Below, in pieces: positions 29,609 through 38,648 of a DNA stretch of 64,000 nt. The notes beneath the pieces are model-generated. The model worked only from the letters and a program-made list of their open reading frames with translations, searched no databases and had not been told where the DNA came from. The translations under genes were made by a program, and so were the position numbers. Source of the stretch: Bacteroides propionicifaciens DSM 19291 = JCM 14649 (GTDB lineage: Bacteria > Bacteroidota > Bacteroidia > Bacteroidales > Bacteroidaceae); assembly GCF_000375405.1 (NCBI RefSeq), contig NZ_AQWS01000003.1:1-64000 (forward strand), given 5' to 3'. Numbering within the stretch: position 1 is the stretch's first letter; every line of letters starts with the position of its first letter.

Positions 29609-30859
29609 ATGATTGATTTATTACAAGAAATATATGCCTCAGTCAAAAAGAATAAATTGCGAACTCTACTAACGGGCTTCGCAGTCGCTTGGGGTATATT
29701 CATACTAATTGTATTGTTGGGTGCTGGAAACGGTTTACTCAATGCCTTCAAAGAAAACAGTGGTGGTCTGAGTAGCAACTCAATTACTCTTTATGGAGGT
29801 AAAACAAGCATGCCTTCACATGGTTACCAACGTGAAAGGTCCATTGATCTTAAAAACATAGACATCGAAGTTATAGAGAATCAATTGGGAGAATACCTTA
29901 ATAATGGTGGGGGAAATTTCAACCTATCTCGCACAGTATCGAGCTCAAAGGATTATATAGCTGGTGATGTTTCGGGAACCTACCCATCATTCAAAGACAC
30001 AGAAGGTTTGATTATCAAAGACGGTCGATATATTAACCAAGCAGATGTTGATCAGAGGCGACGCGTTATTGTTATCCACGAAGATGCTGCCGAAACCCTG
30101 TTCGACAAAGACAATCCCATTGGAGGAACGCTGATGATTGATAGCCTTGCCTATCAGGTAATAGGCACATACGAAGGGAAAGGATTTAGAAGTAATACTG
30201 ATTTCTATATTCCCATTCAGACAATGAAGCTCATATATAACAAAGACAATCTAGATCGAATCACATTCTTATTGAGCGACAAGATCACATCTGAAGCTCA
30301 AAACGAAGAACTCGAACAGAAATTGAGAGCCATCATGGGGCAACAACATAAATTTGATAAGGAAGATAAAAGAGCCCTATGGATTTGGAATAAATTGAAA
30401 CAACATCTCCAACAATTGGATGCTGCAACCTACCTAACTATTGCAATATGGGTAATTGGTATTTTCACACTACTTAGTGGCGTTGTTGGTGTGAGCAATA
30501 TTATGCTTATCACGGTTAAGGAGCGAACCAAAGAGTTTGGAATACGTAAAGCTATTGGAGCAAAACCCTCTAGCATACTAAGACTGGTACTTGTCGAAAG
30601 TATTATTATCACAACTTTTTTTGGATATGTCGGCATGATAGCTGGCATAGGTGCTACCGAGCTACTTAACTCCTATATGGGAAGTCAGACGGTAGATGCT
30701 GGAGCCTTTAGTACGACAATGTTTAGTAATCCTACAGTAGATATTAGCGTAGCTATACAAGCAACACTAACTTTAATTATTGCAGGTACTATTGCAGGGT
30801 TCATACCTGCTCGTAAAGCAGTTAAGATTAAACCTGTATTAGCTTTAAATGCAAAATAG
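29609..30859 (+). CDS. MacB-type ABC permease (FtsX family), first copy
   Basis: 416 residues: one N-terminal membrane helix (about 20-42), a large periplasmic MacB_PCD domain (about 45-280) and three C-terminal FtsX helices (from about 285), with the typical VGVSNIMLITVKERTKEFGIRKAIGAKP coupling helix region. It couples ATP hydrolysis to substrate ejection through the outer-membrane duct. It resembles the next gene in layout but differs in sequence, so the pump is probably a heterodimer. Starts 12 bases after the ATPase stop. Confidence 0.92.
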   Translation: MIDLLQEIYASVKKNKLRTLLTGFAVAWGIFILIVLLGAGNGLLNAFKENSGGLSSNSITLYGGKTSMPSHGYQRERSIDLKNIDIEVIENQLGEYLNNGGGNFNLSRTVSSSKDYIAGDVSGTYPSFKDTEGLIIKDGRYINQADVDQRRRVIVIHEDAAETLFDKDNPIGGTLMIDSLAYQVIGTYEGKGFRSNTDFYIPIQTMKLIYNKDNLDRITFLLSDKITSEAQNEELEQKLRAIMGQQHKFDKEDKRALWIWNKLKQHLQQLDAATYLTIAIWVIGIFTLLSGVVGVSNIMLITVKERTKEFGIRKAIGAKPSSILRLVLVESIIITTFFGYVGMIAGIGATELLNSYMGSQTVDAGAFSTTMFSNPTVDISVAIQATLTLIIAGTIAGFIPARKAVKIKPVLALNAK

Positions 30860-30866
30860 ATGAGAT

Positions 30867-32114
30867 ATGAGATTTGATTTAAATAGTTGGGAAGAGATTT
30901 TTATAACTCTAGCACGCAACAAGTCACGAAGCCTGCTCACTGCATTTGGAGTATTCTGGGGCATATTTATGCTCATTGTCTTAATAGGATTGGGCAATGG
31001 TCTTAAAGGCTTTATGAGTAGGAACTTTGAAGGTGTAGCTCACAACACAAGTTTTTTGAGTAGCAATCGAACTTCTTTGCCCTACAAAGGATTTCAAAAA
31101 GGACGAACCTGGAACCTTCAAAACAAAGACTTAGGCCTACTGCTTAAAATCGATGGGATTGAAAAAGTTTGTCCTGTAGTATTTAGGTGGGGTTCATCAG
31201 TATTCTATAACGAATTAACGAGTAAAGGATTTATCATTAATGGGACATTACCTGTATATGCTGAACTCGAAACCCAAGATTTAGCATACGGTAGATTTAT
31301 TAATGCTATAGATGTTTCTGAAAACAGAAAAGTATGTGTCATCGGCGAACAGGTTTACAATGATTTATTTAAAGGTACAGGAGACCCTACGGGAAAAAGC
31401 ATAGGAATTGAAGGCGTTTATTATCAGGTAATTGGAGTACTGAATGCCAGTAACTCAAATGTCAACATCGGAGGGAATAGCAGACAAAAGGTTTTTATGC
31501 CTCTATCCACTATGCAAAACATCTACAACGAACGTGATAAAATAAACATTATCATGCTCGGAGGAAGTCCTGGGGCTGTCATGAGTAAACTTCAGCCAGA
31601 GGTAGAGCAAGTGATTAAAGCGGCCAATAGCATCAACCCCGATGATAAGCAAGCCGTTTTCTTCCTAAATACAGAAGCATTGTTTGGCATGGTAACCAAC
31701 CTGCAAATGGGAATTAATATCCTGATTTGGTTGGTAGGTCTGGGAACATTGTTTGCAGGTATCATAGGGGTAAGCAATATTATGATGGTGACGGTAAAAG
31801 AACGTACCACTGAGTTTGGAATTCGGAGAGCTATTGGAGCCCTCCCCCAAGATGTACTCGGTCAAATTATATTAGAAAGCATAGTTATCACAATACTTGC
31901 TGGGACTGTTGGGTTATTGCTAGCTGTACTCACTCTTTCGGGTGTTGAATCCATAATCAATCAAGCTCAAACCGCTCCTATTAATTTCCAAGTGTCTTTT
32001 GGTTTAGCCATAGGTACATTTATAATTTTGATGTTACTCGGTGTTTTTGCTGGCCTTGCTCCTGCCTATAGGGCCTTAGCCATTAAACCAATTGACGCCA
32101 TAAGAGAAGAATAA
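30867..32114 (+). CDS. MacB-type ABC permease (FtsX family), second copy
   Basis: 415 residues with the same layout as its neighbour: helix near 20-42, periplasmic domain, three C-terminal helices, and the IGVSNIMMVTVKERTTEF motif. It lies 7 bases after the first permease. The pair probably arose by duplication; the two periplasmic domains have diverged more than the FtsX helices. Confidence 0.92.
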   Translation: MRFDLNSWEEIFITLARNKSRSLLTAFGVFWGIFMLIVLIGLGNGLKGFMSRNFEGVAHNTSFLSSNRTSLPYKGFQKGRTWNLQNKDLGLLLKIDGIEKVCPVVFRWGSSVFYNELTSKGFIINGTLPVYAELETQDLAYGRFINAIDVSENRKVCVIGEQVYNDLFKGTGDPTGKSIGIEGVYYQVIGVLNASNSNVNIGGNSRQKVFMPLSTMQNIYNERDKINIIMLGGSPGAVMSKLQPEVEQVIKAANSINPDDKQAVFFLNTEALFGMVTNLQMGINILIWLVGLGTLFAGIIGVSNIMMVTVKERTTEFGIRRAIGALPQDVLGQIILESIVITILAGTVGLLLAVLTLSGVESIINQAQTAPINFQVSFGLAIGTFIILMLLGVFAGLAPAYRALAIKPIDAIREE

Positions 32115-32147
32115 ATCCACAGAAAACAATTATAATATCATTCAAAT

Positions 32148-33245
32148 ATGAAAAAGTATATCAAGTACATCGTTTTTATAGTCATTGGGCTACTTTTCAT
32201 CCAAACCTTTGTGTTCTTATACAAAAAGTCACAGCCAAAGAAGGAGTTCTATGAAATTGTAGAGCCTCAGATGAAGAGTATCGAAAAATCGACTATTGCT
32301 ACAGGAACTGTAGAGCCAAGAGATGAAGTTGCCATCAAGCCCCAAATTTCGGGAATTATTGATGAAGTTTACAAAGAGGCAGGCCAAAATATCAAGAAAA
32401 ACGAGGTTATAGCTCGTGTTAAAGTTATAGCTGAATTGGGACAACTCAGCACTACAGAAAGTAGATTGAGAACGACTCAGATTAACTTATTACAAACAAA
32501 AAAAGACTTCGATCGTATCGCAACTCTTTTTGAGAAGGGGATTATTAGTGCTGAAGAATACGAAAAAAGCAAACTAAGTTACGATACTGCTACAGAAGAC
32601 TTCAAGTCGGCCAAAGATTCTTACGAAATTGTTAAAGATGGTTACTCCAAAAGTCAAGCTGATCTTAGCAATACTTTGATCCGTTCTACCATTGATGGAC
32701 TGATACTTGATGTTCCTATAAAGAAAGGTAACTCAGTGATCCTTAGCAACAATTTCAACGATGGAACAACGATTGCAACTATAGCCAATATGGACGACTT
32801 AATCTTCAAAGGTTATATTGATGAGACCGAAGTGGGAAAGATCCACGAAAATATGATGGTTAAATTAACCATTGGAGCCTTACAAAATGTTACTTTTGAT
32901 GCACGACTAGAATATATATCACCCAAAGCTAAATCGGAGAATGGTGCAAATCTATTCGAAATCAAAGCAGCTGTGCAACGCCCCGATTCTGTTTTTATTC
33001 GTTCGGGATATTCAGCCAATGCTACAATCGTACTAGAGGAGGTTAAAGATGTGCTTACAGTACCCGAAAGAGTATTGGATATGACTCCCGAGGGCAATTA
33101 TGTTTGGATTGAAACAATAGCAGGCGAAGACCAGGCTTTTGAGCGTAAACCTGTCGAAGTGGGATTAAGCAACGGTATAGATATACAAATCAAGTCGGGC
33201 ATACAACTAGGAGATAAACTTAAAGGCTTACCTATAAATAAATAA
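32148..33245 (+). CDS. periplasmic adaptor (HlyD/MacA family)
   Basis: 365 residues. An N-terminal membrane anchor (about 5-24) is followed by half of a lipoyl domain (VEPRDEVAIKPQISGIIDEV), an alpha-helical hairpin (about 95-185, LRTTQINLLQTKKDF), the second lipoyl half (IRSTIDGLILDVPIKKG), a beta-barrel domain and a membrane-proximal domain. Such adaptors join the inner-membrane permease to TolC. The hairpin is of the length expected for MacA-type proteins. Confidence 0.92.
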   Translation: MKKYIKYIVFIVIGLLFIQTFVFLYKKSQPKKEFYEIVEPQMKSIEKSTIATGTVEPRDEVAIKPQISGIIDEVYKEAGQNIKKNEVIARVKVIAELGQLSTTESRLRTTQINLLQTKKDFDRIATLFEKGIISAEEYEKSKLSYDTATEDFKSAKDSYEIVKDGYSKSQADLSNTLIRSTIDGLILDVPIKKGNSVILSNNFNDGTTIATIANMDDLIFKGYIDETEVGKIHENMMVKLTIGALQNVTFDARLEYISPKAKSENGANLFEIKAAVQRPDSVFIRSGYSANATIVLEEVKDVLTVPERVLDMTPEGNYVWIETIAGEDQAFERKPVEVGLSNGIDIQIKSGIQLGDKLKGLPINK

Positions 33246-33253
33246 CTTAAACA

Positions 33254-34585
33254 ATGAAGACTTTCACACTTAGTAAAATCACGACACTACTGATCTGTTT
33301 GATGTGCTCAGCTTGGGCCATGGGGCAGAATGCTGCATGGAGTCTTAAAGACTGTATTGATTATGCTATAGCCAATAATATAGCAATCAAACAAGCTCAA
33401 AACAAAATCGAGCAAAACAAGCTAACCAAAGATACCCGTAAATGGGCACGTCTACCAGATCTTAATGCATCTGCTGGTCAAAACTGGAGCTGGGGTCGTT
33501 CGCCTTCACCTATTGATAATAGTTATTCGGATGTTCGTTCAATGAATATTAATTATTCGATAGCTACTTCTGCTCCTATATTTACTGGACTTGAGATTCC
33601 TAATCAATATGCTTTAGCCAAATTAGACTTAAAAGCATCTGTCGAAGATCTCAACAAAGCCAAAGAAGACTTGTCTATTAACGTTACTTCACAGTATGTT
33701 CAAGTACTCTTTAATCAAGAATTAGAGGGTATTGCACAACAACAAGTTGACTTAAGCAAAGAACAGCTTAACCGTGGTTCTGAACTTTATAAGGTAGGTA
33801 AACTTTCGATTGCAGAGCTAGCAGAGCTTAAATCTCGAGTAATGCAAGATGAACTAAGACATGTTGAAACAAAAAATAATTATAACTTAGCTCTTCTTGA
33901 TCTCTCGCAGATGCTTGAGTTAACTACCCCTGAAGGTTTCAGTATAGTGCCCATGGACGGACCCTTAACTTTTGAACCACTAACAGCACCCGATATTATC
34001 TATCAAAATGCACTACTATTCAAGCCACAGATTTTGGCGGCACAGTTTCGCTATCAAGGTGCACAAAAAAGTATTCGCATTGCACAAAGTGGTTATATGC
34101 CTAAGCTCTCTTTTAATGCAAATATGGGGTCAGGCTACTATTATGTTCAAGGTAGAAGTGCTAAAAATCTTGGAGAGCAAGCTAGTGATAACTTAAACAA
34201 GTATATTGGTTTCTCACTGAGTGTACCTATTTTCAACAGATTTAGTACGCGAAATCAAGTACGTAACGCTCGATTGGGACTAAACAATCAATTGCTACAA
34301 CTTGAGAATGAAAAGAAAATCTTATATAAGGAAATTCAACAAGCATGGTACAATGCCACAGCAGCCGAAACTAAACATCTTTCAAGCCAAACTGCACTAG
34401 GTGCAAGTAGCGAAAGCTTTCTTTTAATCAAAGAGAAATATGAGTTGGGGCAATCCAACAACCTCGAATTCAACGAGGCTAAAGTAAACCTAATGAAGGC
34501 AGAGTCTGATAATCTTCAGGCGAAGTATGAATACCTCTTCCGAGTTAAAATACTAAACTTCTATAAGGGTCAAATGATTGACTAA
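33254..34585 (+). CDS. TolC-family outer-membrane efflux protein
   Basis: 443 residues with a signal peptide (MKTFTLSKITTLLICLMCSAWAMGQ). It has two OEP repeats: WSLKDCIDYAIANNIAIKQAQNKIE, and later ALLFKPQILAAQFRYQGAQKSI, each followed by long amphipathic helices and short beta segments (GFSLSVPIFNRFSTRN). It forms the trimeric exit duct of the pump encoded by the four preceding genes, and the operon ends with a terminator right after it. Confidence 0.93.
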   Translation: MKTFTLSKITTLLICLMCSAWAMGQNAAWSLKDCIDYAIANNIAIKQAQNKIEQNKLTKDTRKWARLPDLNASAGQNWSWGRSPSPIDNSYSDVRSMNINYSIATSAPIFTGLEIPNQYALAKLDLKASVEDLNKAKEDLSINVTSQYVQVLFNQELEGIAQQQVDLSKEQLNRGSELYKVGKLSIAELAELKSRVMQDELRHVETKNNYNLALLDLSQMLELTTPEGFSIVPMDGPLTFEPLTAPDIIYQNALLFKPQILAAQFRYQGAQKSIRIAQSGYMPKLSFNANMGSGYYYVQGRSAKNLGEQASDNLNKYIGFSLSVPIFNRFSTRNQVRNARLGLNNQLLQLENEKKILYKEIQQAWYNATAAETKHLSSQTALGASSESFLLIKEKYELGQSNNLEFNEAKVNLMKAESDNLQAKYEYLFRVKILNFYKGQMID

Positions 34586-34600
34586 GGCAAAGAAAAATAT

Positions 34601-34645
34601 AGAAAACCCCAATGCATGATTTAATGCATTGGGGTTTTCTGTTTT
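34601..34645 (+). terminator. intrinsic terminator of the MacAB-TolC-like operon
   Basis: A 17-base arm (34601-34617) pairs exactly with 34624-34640 around a 6-base loop, with T-rich flanks. Starts 16 bases past the TolC stop. Confidence 0.93.
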
Positions 34646-34812
34646 ACATTAGTTCATGCAATACATTGTCGAGTTATTGAGACTTTAACTAATAAATGTT
34701 AATAACAAGACAATAATACAGTCTGACGAGAATTTTAATAATCTCTATTTGTTATAAACAAAACCTTTGATACAGAAATAGTCATGAAGCAGTAAACGAA
34801 GTATCCATAACA

Positions 34813-34843
34813 TTTGAATTCTACTAAATACAGTTTTACTTTG
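34813..34843 (+). promoter_or_regulatory. promoter candidate for the GH92 gene, -33 and -7 boxes
   Basis: TTTG (34813-34816), 19 bases, then TTACTTTG (34836-34843), one mismatch from the TAnnTTTG consensus at the standard spacing. The leader to the ATG would be about 90 bases. The rest of the 34646-34941 gap shows nothing else recognisable. Confidence 0.6.
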
Positions 34844-34941
34844 TTACCATACTAAGACCAAACCTAAGACATTAGTAAACTACTAGATACACAGCTAACA
34901 ACTCTTAAATCAATATAAATTTAGCAATTAGAGAAATTATT

Positions 34942-37254
34942 ATGAAAACAATGAAAAAAGTAATGCGACTTGGTGCACTAACGGGCCTACTTATGGGTGG
35001 TTTGGTAGCTTGTAGCCAGTCGACGCCTACAGTAGATGTTTCTAATTTGACGCAGTTCGTCGATCCACTTATTGGCTCGGGAGATCATGGTCACGTGTTT
35101 GTAGGCGCAAGTGTTCCATACGGTATGGTTCAGCTTGGCCCAACCAACATCCATGCGGGATGGGATTGGGTTTCAGGATACCACTTTACAGATTCTACAA
35201 TCTTTGGATTTTCTCATACACACTTAAGCGGTACCGGAATTGGTGACTTGCTTGATATTCTTGTGATGCCTATTACAGGTAACCCTAAGCTAGCAAAGGG
35301 AGAAGATACGGTAACAGAGGAGATTCTAGAGACTGGGTACGATACTGGAATGTATTCACTCTTTAATCGAGATACAGAAGTAACTAAACCTGGCTACTAC
35401 GCTGTACACTTAGATAGATACGATATTAATGCCGAACTCACAACAACAGAACGTGTAGGACTACATAGATATACATTCCCCAAAGCAACGGATGCTGCGA
35501 TTGTATTCAATCTAGCAGATGCGATAAACTGGGATGAAACAGTAGAGGGTTATATTACTCAAGAGAGTGTGAACTCTATTTCAGGTTACAGATATTCTAA
35601 GGGATGGGCTAATGACCAAAAACTATTCTTTACTGCTGAATTCTCTAAACCAATGAAAAGCCTTGAGCTTTATGATGGTGAAACTTTAATTGATGGTACA
35701 GAACTGACTTCAACTAAAATCTATACGAAAGTACTTTTTGATACTCAAGATAAGGAACAGATCCTTGTTAAGGTAGCATTGTCTCCAGTGAGCATTGAAA
35801 ATGCTAAGCTAAATTTGAATGCGGAATTAACAAATTGGGATTTTGATACTGTTGCAAAACAAGCCGATTCCAAATGGAATAACGAGCTTCAATCTGCCGT
35901 AATAGAGTCAAAAGACCCTTCAGTATTGCGCAATTTCTATACAGCTCACTACCATACCATGATTGCTCCATCACTTTTCTCGGATGTAAACAACGACTAC
36001 CGTGGAGCTGATGGCCAAGTACATACTAACTCAAATTCGAATACCTATACTACATTCTCTCTTTGGGATACTTATAGAGCTGCACACCCTCTTATGAATC
36101 TTATTCATCAAGATAAGGTTTCGGATATGGTTAACACTATGCTTAATATCTATAAAGAGCAAGGAAAACTTCCTGTTTGGCATCTAGTGGGTAACGAAAC
36201 CAATTGTATGGTAGGTAACCCTGGAATTCCAGTTGTAGCCGATGCTTACTTGAGAGGCTTCAAAGGCTTTGACAAGGATTTGGCATATGAAGCTCTAAAA
36301 AACTCAGCACTCCGTGACGACCGAGCTTTAGATGTTTACAAGAAATATGGCTACATCCCCTTCGACACTGAAGCTGGTGAAGTAGAATCAGTAGCTATGG
36401 GTCTTGAGTATGCTCTAGCAGACTGGGCTGTAGCGCAAGTGGCTAAAGAAAGAGGTAATCAAGAAGACTACGAGTATTTCTTAAACCGAAGTAACTCTTT
36501 TGCTAAATATTTCGATCCTACAACTAACTTCATGAGAGGTGTCGACACAAAAGGTAAATTCAGACCAACTGAAATCAACCCATATCACTCAAAACACCGT
36601 GAAGACGATTATACTGAAGGCAATGCGTGGCACTACAAATGGTTAGTTCCACAAAACGTTAATGGCCTTGTAGAACTACTAGGTGGTGAAGATGCATTCA
36701 TACAACAGTTGGATACGTTATTTACCCTAGACGGAGATATGGGTGAAGAAGCTTCTCCTGACATATCTGGCTTAATTGGCCAGTATGTTCAAGGAAATGA
36801 GCCGAGCCACCACGTACTTTATATGTATCCTTTTGTAGGACAACAATGGAAAACAGCCGAACGTGTAAGACAAGTATTGACAACTCTCTACTTTGATGCT
36901 CCTGCTGGTCTTTCGGGTAATGAAGACTGTGGACAGATGTCGGCTTGGTACATGCTTTCTGCTCTAGGTTTCTATCAATTAGAGCCTGCTGGAGGACGTT
37001 ATATCTTTGGTAGCCCAATCGTTGACAAGGCCACACTTAAAGTGGGTAAGGATAAAATATTTACTATTGTAGCCAACAATAATAGCCCAAAAAACATCTA
37101 CATTCAAAGTGTAAAACTTAATGGTAAAGATTACACTAAATCTTATATTACCCACACTGACATAAGTAACGGTGGTGAGTTAATATTCGAGATGGGTAGC
37201 AAACCATCACAATTTGGAGTAAACCCTGCTGATAGACCTGTTGCAGTACAATAA
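34942..37254 (+). CDS. GH92 family alpha-mannosidase, lipoprotein
   Basis: 770 residues. A signal peptide ends in a lipobox (GGLVACSQ, Cys24), so it is membrane-anchored. The N-terminal beta-sandwich (about 35-270) begins with VDPLIGSGDHGHVFVGAS; the (alpha/alpha)6 catalytic domain follows, with GH92 hallmarks WDTYRAAHPL, WHLVGNETNCMVG, EGNAWHYKWLVPQ and GNEDCGQMSAWYMLSA. GH92 enzymes are Ca2+-dependent inverting exo-alpha-mannosidases that trim N-glycans or mannans (often alpha-1,2 bonds). No SusC/D pair is adjacent, so it may act on host or yeast glycans released elsewhere. It is a single-gene unit with its own promoter and terminator. Confidence 0.93.
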   Translation: MKTMKKVMRLGALTGLLMGGLVACSQSTPTVDVSNLTQFVDPLIGSGDHGHVFVGASVPYGMVQLGPTNIHAGWDWVSGYHFTDSTIFGFSHTHLSGTGIGDLLDILVMPITGNPKLAKGEDTVTEEILETGYDTGMYSLFNRDTEVTKPGYYAVHLDRYDINAELTTTERVGLHRYTFPKATDAAIVFNLADAINWDETVEGYITQESVNSISGYRYSKGWANDQKLFFTAEFSKPMKSLELYDGETLIDGTELTSTKIYTKVLFDTQDKEQILVKVALSPVSIENAKLNLNAELTNWDFDTVAKQADSKWNNELQSAVIESKDPSVLRNFYTAHYHTMIAPSLFSDVNNDYRGADGQVHTNSNSNTYTTFSLWDTYRAAHPLMNLIHQDKVSDMVNTMLNIYKEQGKLPVWHLVGNETNCMVGNPGIPVVADAYLRGFKGFDKDLAYEALKNSALRDDRALDVYKKYGYIPFDTEAGEVESVAMGLEYALADWAVAQVAKERGNQEDYEYFLNRSNSFAKYFDPTTNFMRGVDTKGKFRPTEINPYHSKHREDDYTEGNAWHYKWLVPQNVNGLVELLGGEDAFIQQLDTLFTLDGDMGEEASPDISGLIGQYVQGNEPSHHVLYMYPFVGQQWKTAERVRQVLTTLYFDAPAGLSGNEDCGQMSAWYMLSALGFYQLEPAGGRYIFGSPIVDKATLKVGKDKIFTIVANNNSPKNIYIQSVKLNGKDYTKSYITHTDISNGGELIFEMGSKPSQFGVNPADRPVAVQ

Positions 37255-37278
37255 GCTATCTCAATCTACATATTACAG

Positions 37279-37312
37279 AAATAGGGTCGCATTAACTTGC
37301 GACCCTATTTTA
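37279..37312 (+). terminator. intrinsic terminator after the GH92 gene
   Basis: AAATAGGGTCGCA (37279-37291) pairs with TGCGACCCTATTT (37298-37310) around a 6-base loop. The T tail is short (TTTTA). Confidence 0.85.
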
Positions 37313-37337
37313 TGTCTATACTTATAATCTAAATCAT

Positions 37338-37345
37338 TATATTTG
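37338..37345 (+). promoter_or_regulatory. candidate -7 box for the ElaA-type acetyltransferase
   Basis: TATATTTG fits TAnnTTTG, 29 bases before the ATG. Confidence 0.45.
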
Positions 37346-37374
37346 AGCCCTCAAAACAATTAAAGCAACTAGAT

Positions 37375-37836
37375 ATGAGCCAAAAAGTAAAATGGGTGCT
37401 GAAAACCTTTTCAGAACTAAATACAGACGAACTCTACGAGATACTGCAAAAAAGACAAGATGTGTTCATTTTGGAACAGTGTTGCAGATATCCTGACCTT
37501 GATGATAAAGATAAAATAACGCTTCACCTGATGGGTTGGATTGAAGATAAGCTTGTAGCCTATTCAAGAATCTTTCCGCAAGATATTCTTTTTGATGATG
37601 CTGCCTCGTTTGGTCGAGTATTAACCGACTCCTCTTATCGAAAGCTTGGCTTGGGCAAAAATCTCGTTAAACAGCTTATTGAGGTTATTGAGAATAAACT
37701 ACACTCCCCTAAAATAAGAATTGAAGCACAATATTACTTGGTACGCTTCTACGAAGATTTTGGGTTTAAAGCTTACGGTGATACTTTTATGGATGCAGGG
37801 GTTGAACATATTATGATGGTTCGAGATAAAGCATAG
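37375..37836 (+). CDS. elaA: ElaA-type GNAT acetyltransferase
   Basis: 153 residues, the ElaA size. Family motifs: LYEILQKRQDVFILEQCCRYPDLDDKD near the N-terminus, the acetyl-CoA-binding loop in SFGRVLTDSSYRKLGLGKNLV, and a C-terminal ARVRFYEDFGF-like segment (LVRFYEDFGFKAYG). ElaA proteins are N-acetyltransferases of unknown physiological substrate. No operon partner is evident; the nrf genes begin about 200 bases downstream. Confidence 0.9.
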   Translation: MSQKVKWVLKTFSELNTDELYEILQKRQDVFILEQCCRYPDLDDKDKITLHLMGWIEDKLVAYSRIFPQDILFDDAASFGRVLTDSSYRKLGLGKNLVKQLIEVIENKLHSPKIRIEAQYYLVRFYEDFGFKAYGDTFMDAGVEHIMMVRDKA

Positions 37837-38041
37837 GCTATAACGAGTAGAGTACCTCCTGATCGCGAAATACTATAGCCTAGGTTCTTTAACATAAATA
37901 GAGGCTAATTTTAAAAGCATATTATACGTAAAATATCATTTATTTCATTATATTTAAAAACGAATCATTAAGTACTTTTAATAGGCTGATATAAAAAAAA
38001 TAAGAGCATATTATCCTAAGCAATCTAAAACTGAAACTTGT

Positions 38042-38635
38042 ATGAAATCTCTTTTACGTCATATTCCTACAAAGTTTATTGCACCTCTGGTTATTCTTAT
38101 TGGTGTTATATTTGGTCTTGGCGGCTATACGATTTATATGTCAAGAGCCTATTCGTACCTCTCCGATGACCCCTCTGCATGTATTAACTGCCACATTATG
38201 ACTCCCTACTACCAATCTTGGGAACATAGTTCTCATGCACAGTGGGCTACATGTAACGATTGTCATGTCCCTCAAAACAATATATTCAATAAATATTTTT
38301 TTAAGGCTAAAGATGGGCTTTACCATGCTGCCATATTTACGTTAAATGCTGAACCGCAAGTAATCAGACCAACAAATGCTAGTTATGAGGTTATTATGGA
38401 TAATTGCATTCGTTGCCATACACAGCTCAATCAAGCCTTTGTTAATACGGGGATGATTTCCTATGCCGATACCAAAGAGGGCAAAGGGAAAGCGTGTTGG
38501 GATTGTCATACTGAAGTTCCTCACACTCAAATCAGTAACTTGTCATCGTCGCCCAATGCAATTGTGCCACTGCCAAGTTCGCCAGTACCCAATTGGTTAA
38601 AGCAGTCTTTAAAAAAGAAAAAACAGAAACAATAA
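38042..38635 (+). CDS. nrfH: cytochrome c nitrite reductase small subunit
   Basis: 197 residues. One membrane helix near the N-terminus (about 14-35) is followed by four CxxCH haem sites: CINCH, CNDCH, CIRCH and CWDCH. This is the NapC/NirT-type quinol dehydrogenase that passes electrons from menaquinol to NrfA on the periplasmic side. The C-terminus is basic (LKKKKQKQ). nrfA starts 13 bases downstream. The first CxxCH keeps a nearby Met (CHIM), like the Met-ligated haem 1 of characterised NrfH. Confidence 0.96.
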   Translation: MKSLLRHIPTKFIAPLVILIGVIFGLGGYTIYMSRAYSYLSDDPSACINCHIMTPYYQSWEHSSHAQWATCNDCHVPQNNIFNKYFFKAKDGLYHAAIFTLNAEPQVIRPTNASYEVIMDNCIRCHTQLNQAFVNTGMISYADTKEGKGKACWDCHTEVPHTQISNLSSSPNAIVPLPSSPVPNWLKQSLKKKKQKQ

Positions 38636-38648
38636 AAAACGAAGTGAT

